Below, piece after piece: positions 23,921 to 30,665 of a stretch of DNA of 30,719 nucleotides. The translations under genes were made by a program, and so were the position numbers. Position 1 is the stretch's first letter. Each line of letters starts with the position of its first letter. Under the pieces are notes generated by a model, which worked only from the letters and a program-made list of their open reading frames with translations, was not told the DNA's origin and made no database searches. Source of the DNA: CAIYZT01 sp052387855. Its GTDB lineage: Bacteria; Pseudomonadota; Alphaproteobacteria; Rhodobacterales; Rhodobacteraceae. The stretch spans positions 1 to 30,719 of the forward strand of contig JBQTIT010000068.1 in NCBI GenBank assembly GCA_052387855.1, in the 5' to 3' direction.

Positions 23921-23935
23921 CCGGCGGGGCGGTCA
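23918..23935. terminator. Hairpin built from both stop codons of a convergent pair
   Basis: TGACCG (23918-23923) and CGGTCA (23930-23935) pair perfectly around GCGGGG. The outer three bases of each arm are the stop codons of the YdeI-like gene (TGA) and of the AraC-type regulator (complement of TCA). Short, without a T-run; a plausible shared 3' end. Confidence 0.4.
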
Positions 23936-24895
23936 GCGCAGGCTGCTTGGCGCCACGCCGAACCGCGCCCGGAACGCCCGGCTGAGCGTCGAGGGGCTGG
24001 AAAACCCGGTGCGCAGGGCCACCTCGGACAGGGTGTGCCGGGTGTCGGTGACCATGCGCCGGGCGGCGGCAAGGCGCAGGTCCAGCGCATAAGCGGCCGG
24101 GGTCAGGCCAAGGTTCTGGCGGAACAGCATCTCAAGCCGCCGGGGCGACAGGCCGACGCGGGCGGCCAGCGATGCCACCGGCTCGGGCGCGTCCAGCAGC
24201 GCCTCCATCCGCGCGACGGTCTGGGCCACGCGGGGGTCAAGCCGCCGGTCTGGCCTGGCGGCCAGCACCTGCGGCTCTGACCCCTCGCGCGCGGTGGTGA
24301 TGAAGCTGGCGGCCACCTGCAGGGCGGTCGCGGGGCCGTGGCGGGCGCGGATCAGGTGCAGCATCAGATCGGTGGCCGGTGCCGCGCCGCCGGCGGTGAA
24401 GCGGTTGGCATCGACCACAAACCGGTCGGGGACGACATCGACCTGCGGATGGGCGGCGGCGAAATCCTCAAGGTCTTCCCAGTGAACCGTGGCGCGGTGG
24501 CCGTTCAAGAGGCCCGAACGCGCCAGAACCCAGGCGCCGGCGTCGATGCCGCCCAGGGCCGCAAAGCGCGGCGACAGGCGCGAAAGCTCGCGGATCAGCG
24601 GCTGGGTCGCCACCTCGGACTGCCGGAACCCCGCGATCACCACCAGCGCATCGGCCCCTTCGGCCGCCCCGAGCGGGCCGGAGGACGGCAGCTCGATGCC
24701 GCAGGTCAGCGGCACGGGGCCGCCATCGGGCGAGGTGATGCGCCAGCGATAGGCCTCTTGCCCAAGGTGCCGGTTGGCGGCGCGCATCGGGTCGAGCACC
24801 GAGGCGACCTCGAGAATCGAGGCCTGCGGCAGGACAAGCGCCGCCAGCGTCAGGGGACGGGGCGAGGGCGCAAAGATTGTTGCGGTTTTTGCCAT
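23933..24895 (-). CDS. GlxA/CdhR-type AraC-family transcriptional regulator
   Basis: A 320-residue regulator with an N-terminal DJ-1/PfpI-like (class I glutamine amidotransferase-like) sensor domain (about 12-190, including GGIDAGAWVLARSGLLNG). A C-terminal AraC DNA-binding domain contains two helix-turn-helix units (PVASLAARVGLSPRRLEMLF and TLSEVALRTGFSSPSTLSRAF). The nucleophilic cysteine of catalytic DJ-1 enzymes is replaced (GIDAGA), as is usual for these sensors. The family includes GbdR and CdhR of Pseudomonas, which respond to glycine betaine/dimethylglycine and to carnitine. Divergence from a carnitine-degradation gene set makes a CdhR-like activator most likely. The ATG at 24895 lacks a clear Shine-Dalgarno; the frame stays open to 24949. 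Confidence 0.9.
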   Translation of the reverse strand: MAKTATIFAPSPRPLTLAALVLPQASILEVASVLDPMRAANRHLGQEAYRWRITSPDGGPVPLTCGIELPSSGPLGAAEGADALVVIAGFRQSEVATQPLIRELSRLSPRFAALGGIDAGAWVLARSGLLNGHRATVHWEDLEDFAAAHPQVDVVPDRFVVDANRFTAGGAAPATDLMLHLIRARHGPATALQVAASFITTAREGSEPQVLAARPDRRLDPRVAQTVARMEALLDAPEPVASLAARVGLSPRRLEMLFRQNLGLTPAAYALDLRLAAARRMVTDTRHTLSEVALRTGFSSPSTLSRAFRARFGVAPSSLR

Positions 24896-24899
24896 GCGG

Positions 24900-24942
24900 A
24901 TTTCGTAAATCGCCAATCGCCGTGACGCAAGGGCGCTATGCT
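24900..24942 (+). promoter_or_regulatory. Regulator/carnitine-operon intergenic control region
   Basis: The 68-base divergent gap contains a dyad ATTT-CGT-AAAT (24900-24910), a perfect tandem repeat AATCGCC AATCGCC (24908-24921) and a -10-like TATGCT (24937-24942). The expected -35 position overlaps the end of the tandem repeat and has no TTGACA match. That is the layout of a promoter activated by a bound regulator such as the adjacent AraC-type protein. Confidence 0.4.
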
Positions 24943-24963
24943 CGGGCAAAACTGGAGGATGTC

Positions 24964-25878
24964 ATGCCGCTGGCCATGAACCGCGAAGTCTTTATCACCT
25001 GTGCCGTCACCGGATCGGGCGGCACGCAGGACCGCAGCCCGCATGTGCCGCGCAGCCCCGCGCAGATCGCGGCCTCGGCCATCGACGCGGCCAAGGCGGG
25101 GGCGGCCGTGGTGCATTGCCATGTGCGCGACCCGGAAACCGGCAAGCCCTCGCGCGATCCGCGTCTGTACCGCGAGGTGACAGAGCGCATCCGCGACAGC
25201 GGCACGGACGTGGTGCTGAACCTGACCGCCGGCATGGGCGGCGACATGCTGTTCGACGGCACCGAGGCGATGAACCGCATGTCCGCCAAGTCCGACATGG
25301 CCGGCGCGACCGAAAGGGTGGCCCATGTGGTCGACTGCCGTCCGGAAATCTGCACGCTCGACTGCGGCACGATGAATTTCAACGAGGCCGACTATGTGAT
25401 GGTGAACACGCCGGGCCTTTTGCGCGACATGGCCAAGCGGATGGTCGACAGCGGCGCGCGGATCGAGATCGAGGCTTTCGACACCGGCCATCTGTGGCTG
25501 GCCAAGCAGCTCGCCAGTGAGGGGATCATCCCCGATCCGGTGCTGGTGCAGCTTTGCATGGGCGTGCCGTGGGGTGCGCCGGACGATCTGAACACCTTCA
25601 TGGCGATGGTCAACAACGTGCCCTCGCACTGGTTCTGGAGCGCGTTCGCCATTGGCCGCAACCAGATGGCCTATGTCGCCGCCGCCGTGCTGGCCGGGGG
25701 CAACGTGCGCGTGGGGCTTGAGGACAACCTCTGGCTCGACAAGGGCGTACTGGCCACCAACGCGCAACTGGTCGAACGGGCGGTCAGCATCATCTCGAAT
25801 TTGGGCGCGCGGGTGATCACGCCGGCCGAGGTGCGGGCCCGGCTGAAGCTGGAAAAGCGGGCGCCGCTGGCACGGTAG
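24964..25878 (+). CDS. BKACE-family 3-dehydrocarnitine cleavage enzyme (CdhC-like)
   Basis: A 304-residue TIM-barrel enzyme of the beta-keto acid cleavage family (DUF849). Zinc ligands His51 and His53 are in VVHCHVRDPETGKPSRD, and the conserved glutamate is Glu253 in VRVGLEDNLWL. In the carnitine pathway the CdhC member uses acetyl-CoA to split 3-dehydrocarnitine into betainyl-CoA and acetoacetate. The substrate is inferred from the downstream carnitine dehydrogenase-thioesterase fusion and the divergent CdhR-like regulator; BKACE members act on several beta-keto acids. GGAGG lies six bases before the ATG. The stop is followed immediately by an inverted-repeat element that separates it from the rest of the cluster. 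Confidence 0.92.
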   Translation: MPLAMNREVFITCAVTGSGGTQDRSPHVPRSPAQIAASAIDAAKAGAAVVHCHVRDPETGKPSRDPRLYREVTERIRDSGTDVVLNLTAGMGGDMLFDGTEAMNRMSAKSDMAGATERVAHVVDCRPEICTLDCGTMNFNEADYVMVNTPGLLRDMAKRMVDSGARIEIEAFDTGHLWLAKQLASEGIIPDPVLVQLCMGVPWGAPDDLNTFMAMVNNVPSHWFWSAFAIGRNQMAYVAAAVLAGGNVRVGLEDNLWLDKGVLATNAQLVERAVSIISNLGARVITPAEVRARLKLEKRAPLAR

Positions 25879-25991
25879 CCCCCCACCCTCTCCCTCCCCC
25901 ACGAGGGGGGGAGGGAAGCGCGGACATCCGGGGGCAGCCATTGGAACAACGCGGCCCCCTCCCCCTTGTGGGGAGGGATGGGGTGGGGGCG
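25878..25991. repeat. Nested-palindrome MITE-like element
   Basis: Two roughly 37-base arms (25879-25915 and 25955-25990) are imperfect inverted repeats of each other around a central 39-base unique segment. Each arm is itself a hairpin (CTCCCTCCCCC-ACGA-GGGGGGGAGGG; CCCCCTCCCCC-TTGT-GGGGAGGG). There is no coding capacity. It begins at the last base of the CdhC-like stop codon and sits inside the carnitine cluster. The structure resembles small non-autonomous mobile or REP-type repeats of GC-rich bacteria. Confidence 0.7.
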
Positions 25992-26041
25992 AACCCGCCA
26001 GGCCATACCGGCGCAAGGGCGCCAATGTGAGGAGACAAGCG

Positions 26042-26671
26042 ATGGAAACCGTCAAGTTCACCGAAATGAAGCATGGCGATGCCGCCGATTACGCCATGCT
26101 GGACAAGCACGAGCGCGACTTTGCGGCCGGAACCGCCGACCGGCTGATGGACGCGATGCACGATCTGGACGCCAGCCTTTCGGGCTACAAGGTCACGCGA
26201 CTTGGCCACTCGCTCCAGGCCGCCACGCGCGCCTGGCGGGCGGGGGCGGACGACGATTGGGTCGTCTCGGCCCTTCTGCACGACATTGGCGACATCTATG
26301 CGCCCTACAACCATGACGAATACGCCGCCGCCATCCTGCGCCCCTTTGTGCGCGAGCAATGCGCCTGGGTGGTGGAAAAGCACGCCGACTTTCAGCGGCT
26401 CTATTACGCGCACCATCTGGGCGGCAACCGGGATGCGCGCGACAAGCATCGCGGCCAGCCCTATTTCGACGATTGCGCCGCGTTTTGCGAGATGTGGGAC
26501 CAAAGCAGCTTTGACCCCGCGTATGACACCCTGCCGCTCGACTTCTTTCGCCCGATGGTGCGCGCGGTCTTTGACCGCAAGGCCTATGATCCGGCCGTCA
26601 TTCGTGCCGGGACGCGGGCGGCGATGACCGACCCCGACCTTGCCCGGGCCAGAGCGGCGGGCGCGGCATGA
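26042..26671 (+). CDS. HD-domain protein, candidate PhnZ/TmpB-type diiron oxygenase
   Basis: A 209-residue HD-domain protein, usually annotated as a phosphohydrolase. Its metal-ligand pattern follows the mixed-valent diiron oxygenase PhnZ: His56 (GHSLQAA), His80-Asp81 (LLHDIGD), His91, His114 (EKHADFQRLYY) and Asp153 (CEMWDQ). These correspond to PhnZ His34, His58-Asp59, His80, His104 and Asp161, with identical 24-residue spacing between the first two sites. HSLQ-A followed by GADDDWVVSALLHDIG also mirrors PhnZ HSLQCA and GADNEMVLAALLHDLG. The PhnZ substrate-gating Tyr24/Glu27 positions are Leu46 and Tyr49, so the substrate should differ. It sits in a carnitine-degradation cluster and overlaps the lipocalin gene by four bases. 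AGGAG lies seven bases before the ATG. An HD hydrolase remains possible. Confidence 0.85.
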   Translation: METVKFTEMKHGDAADYAMLDKHERDFAAGTADRLMDAMHDLDASLSGYKVTRLGHSLQAATRAWRAGADDDWVVSALLHDIGDIYAPYNHDEYAAAILRPFVREQCAWVVEKHADFQRLYYAHHLGGNRDARDKHRGQPYFDDCAAFCEMWDQSSFDPAYDTLPLDFFRPMVRAVFDRKAYDPAVIRAGTRAAMTDPDLARARAAGAA

Positions 26672-27204
26672 CCTGGGGGGCACGCTTGCGCCTTCTGGCC
26701 TTGGTCGCCGCAGTCGCATTGCCCGGCCTGGCCGGGGCCCAGTCCGTGCGCGACATGACGCGGCCGATGGGCGTGGTCGAAGGCTTCGACAAGTCACGTC
26801 TGGTGGGGACATGGGTTCAACTCGCGCGATCCGTCAACCTTCTGGAGGCCGACTGCCACGGCGTGACCATCGACATCGCGGCGCGCGAGGACAGCCGCCT
26901 GACGCTGAAACTCGCCTGCCACAAGGGCGCGGTCGACGGGCCGCTGGTGCCGATCGAGGGCGTGATGGCCGAGGTGATCCCGGGGCTATACCATCTGCGT
27001 CTGGTGCGCCTGCCCGAGTTTGGCAGTCTGGAAATGGCGGTTCTGTGGGCCGCGCCCGACGACGATCTGGTGGTGATCGGCTCGCGCCTTGGCCAACTCG
27101 GCTGGGTGCTGGCCAGATCGCCCGGGGCGGACCCGGCCGCCGGCGTGCAGGTGCTGGTGGACAACGGATATGTGCCGGCGGCGATTGCCCCGGTGGAACA
27201 ATGA
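26668..27204 (+). CDS. Secreted lipocalin-family protein
   Basis: A 178-residue protein with a signal peptide at residues 1-24 (hydrophobic core LLALVAAVALPGLAGA, probable cleavage before QSVRD). The first strand carries the lipocalin signature LVGTWVQLARSVN (GTW at 47-49), and the C-terminal LGWVLARSP corresponds to the conserved LWILSR-type strand of bacterial lipocalins such as Blc. Cys63 and Cys84 could form a disulfide. No lipobox is present, so it should be soluble in the periplasm rather than outer-membrane anchored. It overlaps the HD-domain gene by four bases (ATGA) and abuts the carnitine dehydrogenase, so it belongs to the operon. Ligand unknown; a carnitine, acylcarnitine or lipid ligand is possible from context only. 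Confidence 0.82.
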   Translation: MTWGARLRLLALVAAVALPGLAGAQSVRDMTRPMGVVEGFDKSRLVGTWVQLARSVNLLEADCHGVTIDIAAREDSRLTLKLACHKGAVDGPLVPIEGVMAEVIPGLYHLRLVRLPEFGSLEMAVLWAAPDDDLVVIGSRLGQLGWVLARSPGADPAAGVQVLVDNGYVPAAIAPVEQ

Positions 27205-27212
27205 GGGACGAC

Positions 27213-28676
27213 ATGACACGGACGGCAACGATCATCGGCGGCGGGGTCATCGGCGGCGGCTGGACCGCGCGCTTTCTGCTGAACGGCTGGAATGTGCAGG
27301 TCTTCGACCCCGACCCGCAGGCCGAACGCAAGATTGCCGCCGTGATGCACAACGCCCGGCTGGCGCTGCCGGCGCTGTCGGACGTGCCCATGCCGCCCGA
27401 GGGCAGGCTCAGCTTTCACGGCACCATCGGCGAGGCCGTGGAAGGGTCCGAATATGTGCAGGAATCGGTCAGCGAGCGGATCGAGCTGAAGCACAAGGTC
27501 TATGCCCAGTTGCAGCAGGCCAATCCGGGTGTGCTGATCGGCTCGTCCACCAGTGGCTTTACCGCGACGGACCTGCAAAAGGGCAGCCCGGCGCCGCAGA
27601 ACATCATCGTCGCGCATCCGTTCAACCCGGTCTATCTCTTGCCGCTGTCCGAGGTCTCCGGCTCGCCCGCCAACCCCGAGGACACGGTACAGCGCACCGC
27701 GCAGATCATGCGCGACATCGGCATGTATCCCCTGATCATCCGCAAGGAAATCGACGCCTTCATCGGCAACCGCTTTCTGGAGGCAGTCTGGCGCGAGGCG
27801 CTGTGGATGCTCAAGGACGGGGTCGCGACCACGTCCGAGATCGACGAGGCGATCCGCATGGGTTTCGGCCTGCGCTGGGGGCAGATGGGCCTGTTCGAGA
27901 CCTACCGCGTCGCGGGCGGCGAGGCCGGCATGCGCCACTTCATGGCCCAGTTCGGCCCGGCGCTGAAATGGCCCTGGACCAAGCTGATGGACGTGCCCGA
28001 ATTCAACGACGAGCTGGTGGACCTGGTGGCCAACCAGTCCGACGCGCAGTCCGGCGCCTACTCGATCCGCGAGCTTGAGCGCATCCGCGACCAGAACCTC
28101 GTCGGCTTTCTGCGCGCGCTGAAAGAGCGCAACTGGGGCGCCGGAAAGGTTCTGCGCGAGCATGACGAGGCCCGCGCGGCGGTGTTCCATGCCAGCCTGG
28201 ACAAGGGGCCAAAGGCGGCGCCGCTGGTCATGGCGCAGATGCAGGTCCTGCCCGGCTGGATCGACTACAACGGCCACATGACCGAAAGCCGCTATTACTT
28301 TGCCAATTCCGAAACGGTCGACGCCTTTTTGCGCCTGATCGGCGCCGGGATGGATTATGTCGCGGCGGGCCAGAGCTATTATTCCGCCGAAACCCATATC
28401 CGCCACCTGGGCGAGGCCAAGCTGGGCGACCGTCTGACCGGCACCTTGCAGATCATCTCGGCCGACGAAAAGCGCTTTCGCTCCTTCGTGCGCATCATGA
28501 AGGGTGACGATTGCGTCGCCACGATCGAGCAGCTTTGCCTGCATGTGGACATGGCTCAGGGCAAGTCCGTGCCGGCGGCGCCCGAGGTCTGGGCCGCCCT
28601 GCGCGCCATCGCCGAGGCCCATGCCGGCCTGCCGCTGCCCGAAGGCGCCGGCCGCGCGGTCGGGCAAAAGAAATGA
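27213..28676 (+). CDS. L-carnitine 3-dehydrogenase fused to betainyl-CoA thioesterase (CdhA-CdhB)
   Basis: A 487-residue two-domain enzyme. Residues 1-320 are a 3-hydroxyacyl-CoA-dehydrogenase-type NAD-dependent dehydrogenase: Rossmann motif GGGVIGGGWTARFLLNGW from residue 9, SSTSGF at 111-116, catalytic His135 in HPFNP, and DAFIGNRFLEAVWREAL. It oxidises L-carnitine to 3-dehydrocarnitine. Residues about 340-470 form a hotdog thioesterase (4HBT) domain with DYNGHM at 351-356, expected to hydrolyse betainyl-CoA to glycine betaine and CoA. The fusion is also known in rhizobial and other alphaproteobacterial carnitine dehydrogenases, whereas Pseudomonas encodes the two activities separately. The ATG at 27213 is chosen (AGGG five bases upstream); the ATG at 27201, overlapping the lipocalin stop, is an alternative. 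Overlaps the SDR gene by four bases. Confidence 0.93.
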   Translation: MTRTATIIGGGVIGGGWTARFLLNGWNVQVFDPDPQAERKIAAVMHNARLALPALSDVPMPPEGRLSFHGTIGEAVEGSEYVQESVSERIELKHKVYAQLQQANPGVLIGSSTSGFTATDLQKGSPAPQNIIVAHPFNPVYLLPLSEVSGSPANPEDTVQRTAQIMRDIGMYPLIIRKEIDAFIGNRFLEAVWREALWMLKDGVATTSEIDEAIRMGFGLRWGQMGLFETYRVAGGEAGMRHFMAQFGPALKWPWTKLMDVPEFNDELVDLVANQSDAQSGAYSIRELERIRDQNLVGFLRALKERNWGAGKVLREHDEARAAVFHASLDKGPKAAPLVMAQMQVLPGWIDYNGHMTESRYYFANSETVDAFLRLIGAGMDYVAAGQSYYSAETHIRHLGEAKLGDRLTGTLQIISADEKRFRSFVRIMKGDDCVATIEQLCLHVDMAQGKSVPAAPEVWAALRAIAEAHAGLPLPEGAGRAVGQKK

Positions 28677-29425
28677 AGCGCGTCCTGATCACGGCCGGGG
28701 CGAACGGCATCGGCCTGGTGATGGCGCGCGCCTTTCAGGACGCGGGCTATCGCGTCTGGGTGACCGATGTCGACCACGGCCCGCTGGCCGATCTGCCGCC
28801 GGGGATCAGGGGCAGCCATTGCGACGCGGCCAGCGAGCCCGCGATGGAGTTGCTCTTTGCCGAGATCGCGGCGGAATGGGGCGGGCTGGACGTGCTCTGC
28901 GCCAACGCCGGCATCAAGGGCCCGACCGCCGCGATCGAGGACATGCCGCTTGAGGGCTGGCACCAGTGCCTGGGGGTCAACCTGGACGGCGCGATGCTGG
29001 CCGCCAAGCACGGCGCGCGGCTGATGAAGCCGGCCGGAAAGGGCGCGATGATCTTCACCTCCTCCACCGCCGGACTGTACGGCGTGCCTTACCGCGCGCC
29101 CTATGCGGCGGCGAAATGGGCGGTGATCGGGCTGATGAAGACCGTGGCGATGGAGCTTGGCCCCCACGGCATCCGCGCCAACGCGATCTGCCCGGGTTCG
29201 GTGAACGGGCCGCGTATCGACAAGGTGATCGACGCCGAAGCCGCCGCCAAGGGCACCTCGCCAGAGGCCATCCGCGCCGGTTATGCCAGCGGCACGGCGC
29301 TGAAGCGGCTCTGCGACCCCAAAGACGTGGCCCATATGGCGCTGTTCCTGGCCTCGGACGGCGCGCGCATGGTCTCGGGCCAGGCGCTGACCGTGGACGG
29401 CTTTACCATCAACCCGGACCCATGA
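28673..29425 (+). CDS. SDR-family oxidoreductase
   Basis: A 250-residue classical short-chain dehydrogenase. The cofactor loop is TAGANGIG (residues 7-14), an acidic residue after the second strand (VTDVD) suggests NAD preference, and NAG is at 78-80. The catalytic triad is Ser131, Tyr144 and Lys148 (YAAAK), and PGSVNGPRID is the usual post-active-site loop. Coupling to the carnitine dehydrogenase gene (ATGA overlap) places it in the same pathway. Plausible roles are oxidation of a hydroxy-acid related to carnitine, or interconversion of acetoacetate and 3-hydroxybutyrate; sequence alone cannot decide. Confidence 0.92.
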   Translation: MKRVLITAGANGIGLVMARAFQDAGYRVWVTDVDHGPLADLPPGIRGSHCDAASEPAMELLFAEIAAEWGGLDVLCANAGIKGPTAAIEDMPLEGWHQCLGVNLDGAMLAAKHGARLMKPAGKGAMIFTSSTAGLYGVPYRAPYAAAKWAVIGLMKTVAMELGPHGIRANAICPGSVNGPRIDKVIDAEAAAKGTSPEAIRAGYASGTALKRLCDPKDVAHMALFLASDGARMVSGQALTVDGFTINPDP

Positions 29426-29432
29426 GGGCAAG

Positions 29433-30596
29433 ATGCATTTCGGACTGACCGAAGAACAGCAGATGATCGTCGATGCAACCCGCGCCTTTGTGGAGAAAGA
29501 GCTTTATCCGCATGAGGCCATGGTCGAACGGACCGGCCATCTGCCGACATCGCTGATCCGCGAGATTCAGCAAAAGGCAATGGCGGCAGGTCTTTACGCC
29601 GCCAACATGCCGGCCGAGGTCGGGGGTGCGGGCCTGGATACCCTGTCCTGGCTTCTGTACGAAAAGGAACTTGGCCGGGCCAACTACGCCCTGCACTGGA
29701 CCTGCGTCGCGCGGCCGTCGAACATCCTCCTGGCCGGCAATGCCGAGCAGCGCGAACGCTACCTGATGCCCTGCATCCGGGGCGAGACCTGGGATTGCCT
29801 GGCCATGACGGAACCCGGCGCGGGGTCCGACCTGCGCGGGATGAAGGCCTCGGCGCGGCAGGACGGCGACGACTGGGTGCTGAACGGCACCAAGCATTTC
29901 ATCTCGCACGCCGATCTGGCGGGCTTTGCCATCTGCTTCATGGCGAGCGGGGAAGAGGACACGCCGCGCGGCCCGAAAAAGAAGATCACCGCGTTTTTCG
30001 TCGACAAGGGCACCAAGGGCTTCGCCGTGCGCGAGGGCTACCGCAACGTCTCGCACCGGGGCTATACCAACGGCATCCTGGAATTCGACGACTGCCGCCT
30101 GAACAAGCGCCAGATCCTGGGCGAGGTTCACAAGGGGTTCGAGGTGGCCAATTCCTGGCTGGGCGCGACGCGGCTGCAAGTGGCCAGCACCTGCCTTGGC
30201 CGGGCCGAAAGGGCGCTGGGACATGCCGTCAGCTATGCGGCCGAGCGCAGGCAGTTCGGCCAGCAGATCGGCAAGTTCCAGGGCATCAGCTTCAAGCTCG
30301 CAGACATGGCGATGGAGCTGAAGGCGGCCGAACTCTTGACCCGCGAGGCCGCCTGGAAATACGACCAGGGCACGGTGAGCGAGGGCGACATGGCCATGGC
30401 CAAGCTCAAGGCGACCGAGGTCCTGGCGATGATCGCGGATGAGGCGATCCAGATCCACGGCGGCATGGGTCTGATGGACGAATTGCCGCTGGAACGCATC
30501 TGGCGCGATGCAAGGGTGGAGCGGATCTGGGAAGGGACCTCCGAGATCCAGCGGCACATCATCAGCCGCGAATTGCTGCGGCCGCATGGGGCCTGA
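29433..30596 (+). CDS. Acyl-CoA dehydrogenase, possibly gamma-butyrobetainyl-CoA or related
   Basis: A 387-residue FAD-dependent acyl-CoA dehydrogenase of normal length. The first signature is CLAMTEPGAGSDL, the middle domain ends with GVxK-like substrate-contact segments, and FAD/ETF motifs include AERRQFGQQIGKFQGISFKLADMA and QIHGGMGLMDELPLERIWRDAR. The catalytic base is Glu367 in IWEGTSEIQR, the medium-chain-type position. GAGGG lies before the ATG, seven bases after the SDR stop, so it is the last visible gene of the carnitine cluster. By context it may oxidise gamma-butyrobetainyl-CoA to crotonobetainyl-CoA, or act on a short acyl-CoA; the substrate is not encoded in an obvious motif. 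Confidence 0.93.
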   Translation: MHFGLTEEQQMIVDATRAFVEKELYPHEAMVERTGHLPTSLIREIQQKAMAAGLYAANMPAEVGGAGLDTLSWLLYEKELGRANYALHWTCVARPSNILLAGNAEQRERYLMPCIRGETWDCLAMTEPGAGSDLRGMKASARQDGDDWVLNGTKHFISHADLAGFAICFMASGEEDTPRGPKKKITAFFVDKGTKGFAVREGYRNVSHRGYTNGILEFDDCRLNKRQILGEVHKGFEVANSWLGATRLQVASTCLGRAERALGHAVSYAAERRQFGQQIGKFQGISFKLADMAMELKAAELLTREAAWKYDQGTVSEGDMAMAKLKATEVLAMIADEAIQIHGGMGLMDELPLERIWRDARVERIWEGTSEIQRHIISRELLRPHGA

Positions 30597-30607
30597 AGTG
30601 ACAGAAG

Positions 30608-30665
30608 CGGGGGGGGTGACACCCCCCCCCCCCCCCCCGGGGATTTTATGTGATAAAAATAATAA
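30608..30665 (+). repeat. Intergenic palindromic element, copy E, with long C tract
   Basis: Eleven bases after the acyl-CoA dehydrogenase stop, eight G (30609-30616), a TGACA loop and seventeen consecutive C (30622-30638) form a hairpin. GGGGATTTTATG and an A/T-rich segment follow. The arrangement matches the other intergenic elements, and its A/T-rich tail makes it the most terminator-like of the five. The remaining bases to 30719 show no gene. Confidence 0.55.

Noticed and set aside
25961..25992. Rho-independent terminator ending the cdhC-like gene
   Set aside because: The structure is a strong hairpin but has no T-tract, and both arms belong to the larger inverted-repeat element, so it is reported as a repeat instead.
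26817..28667. 616-codon minus-strand open frame opposite lipocalin and carnitine dehydrogenase
   Set aside because: No motif, and the sense strand encodes complete, recognisable enzymes.
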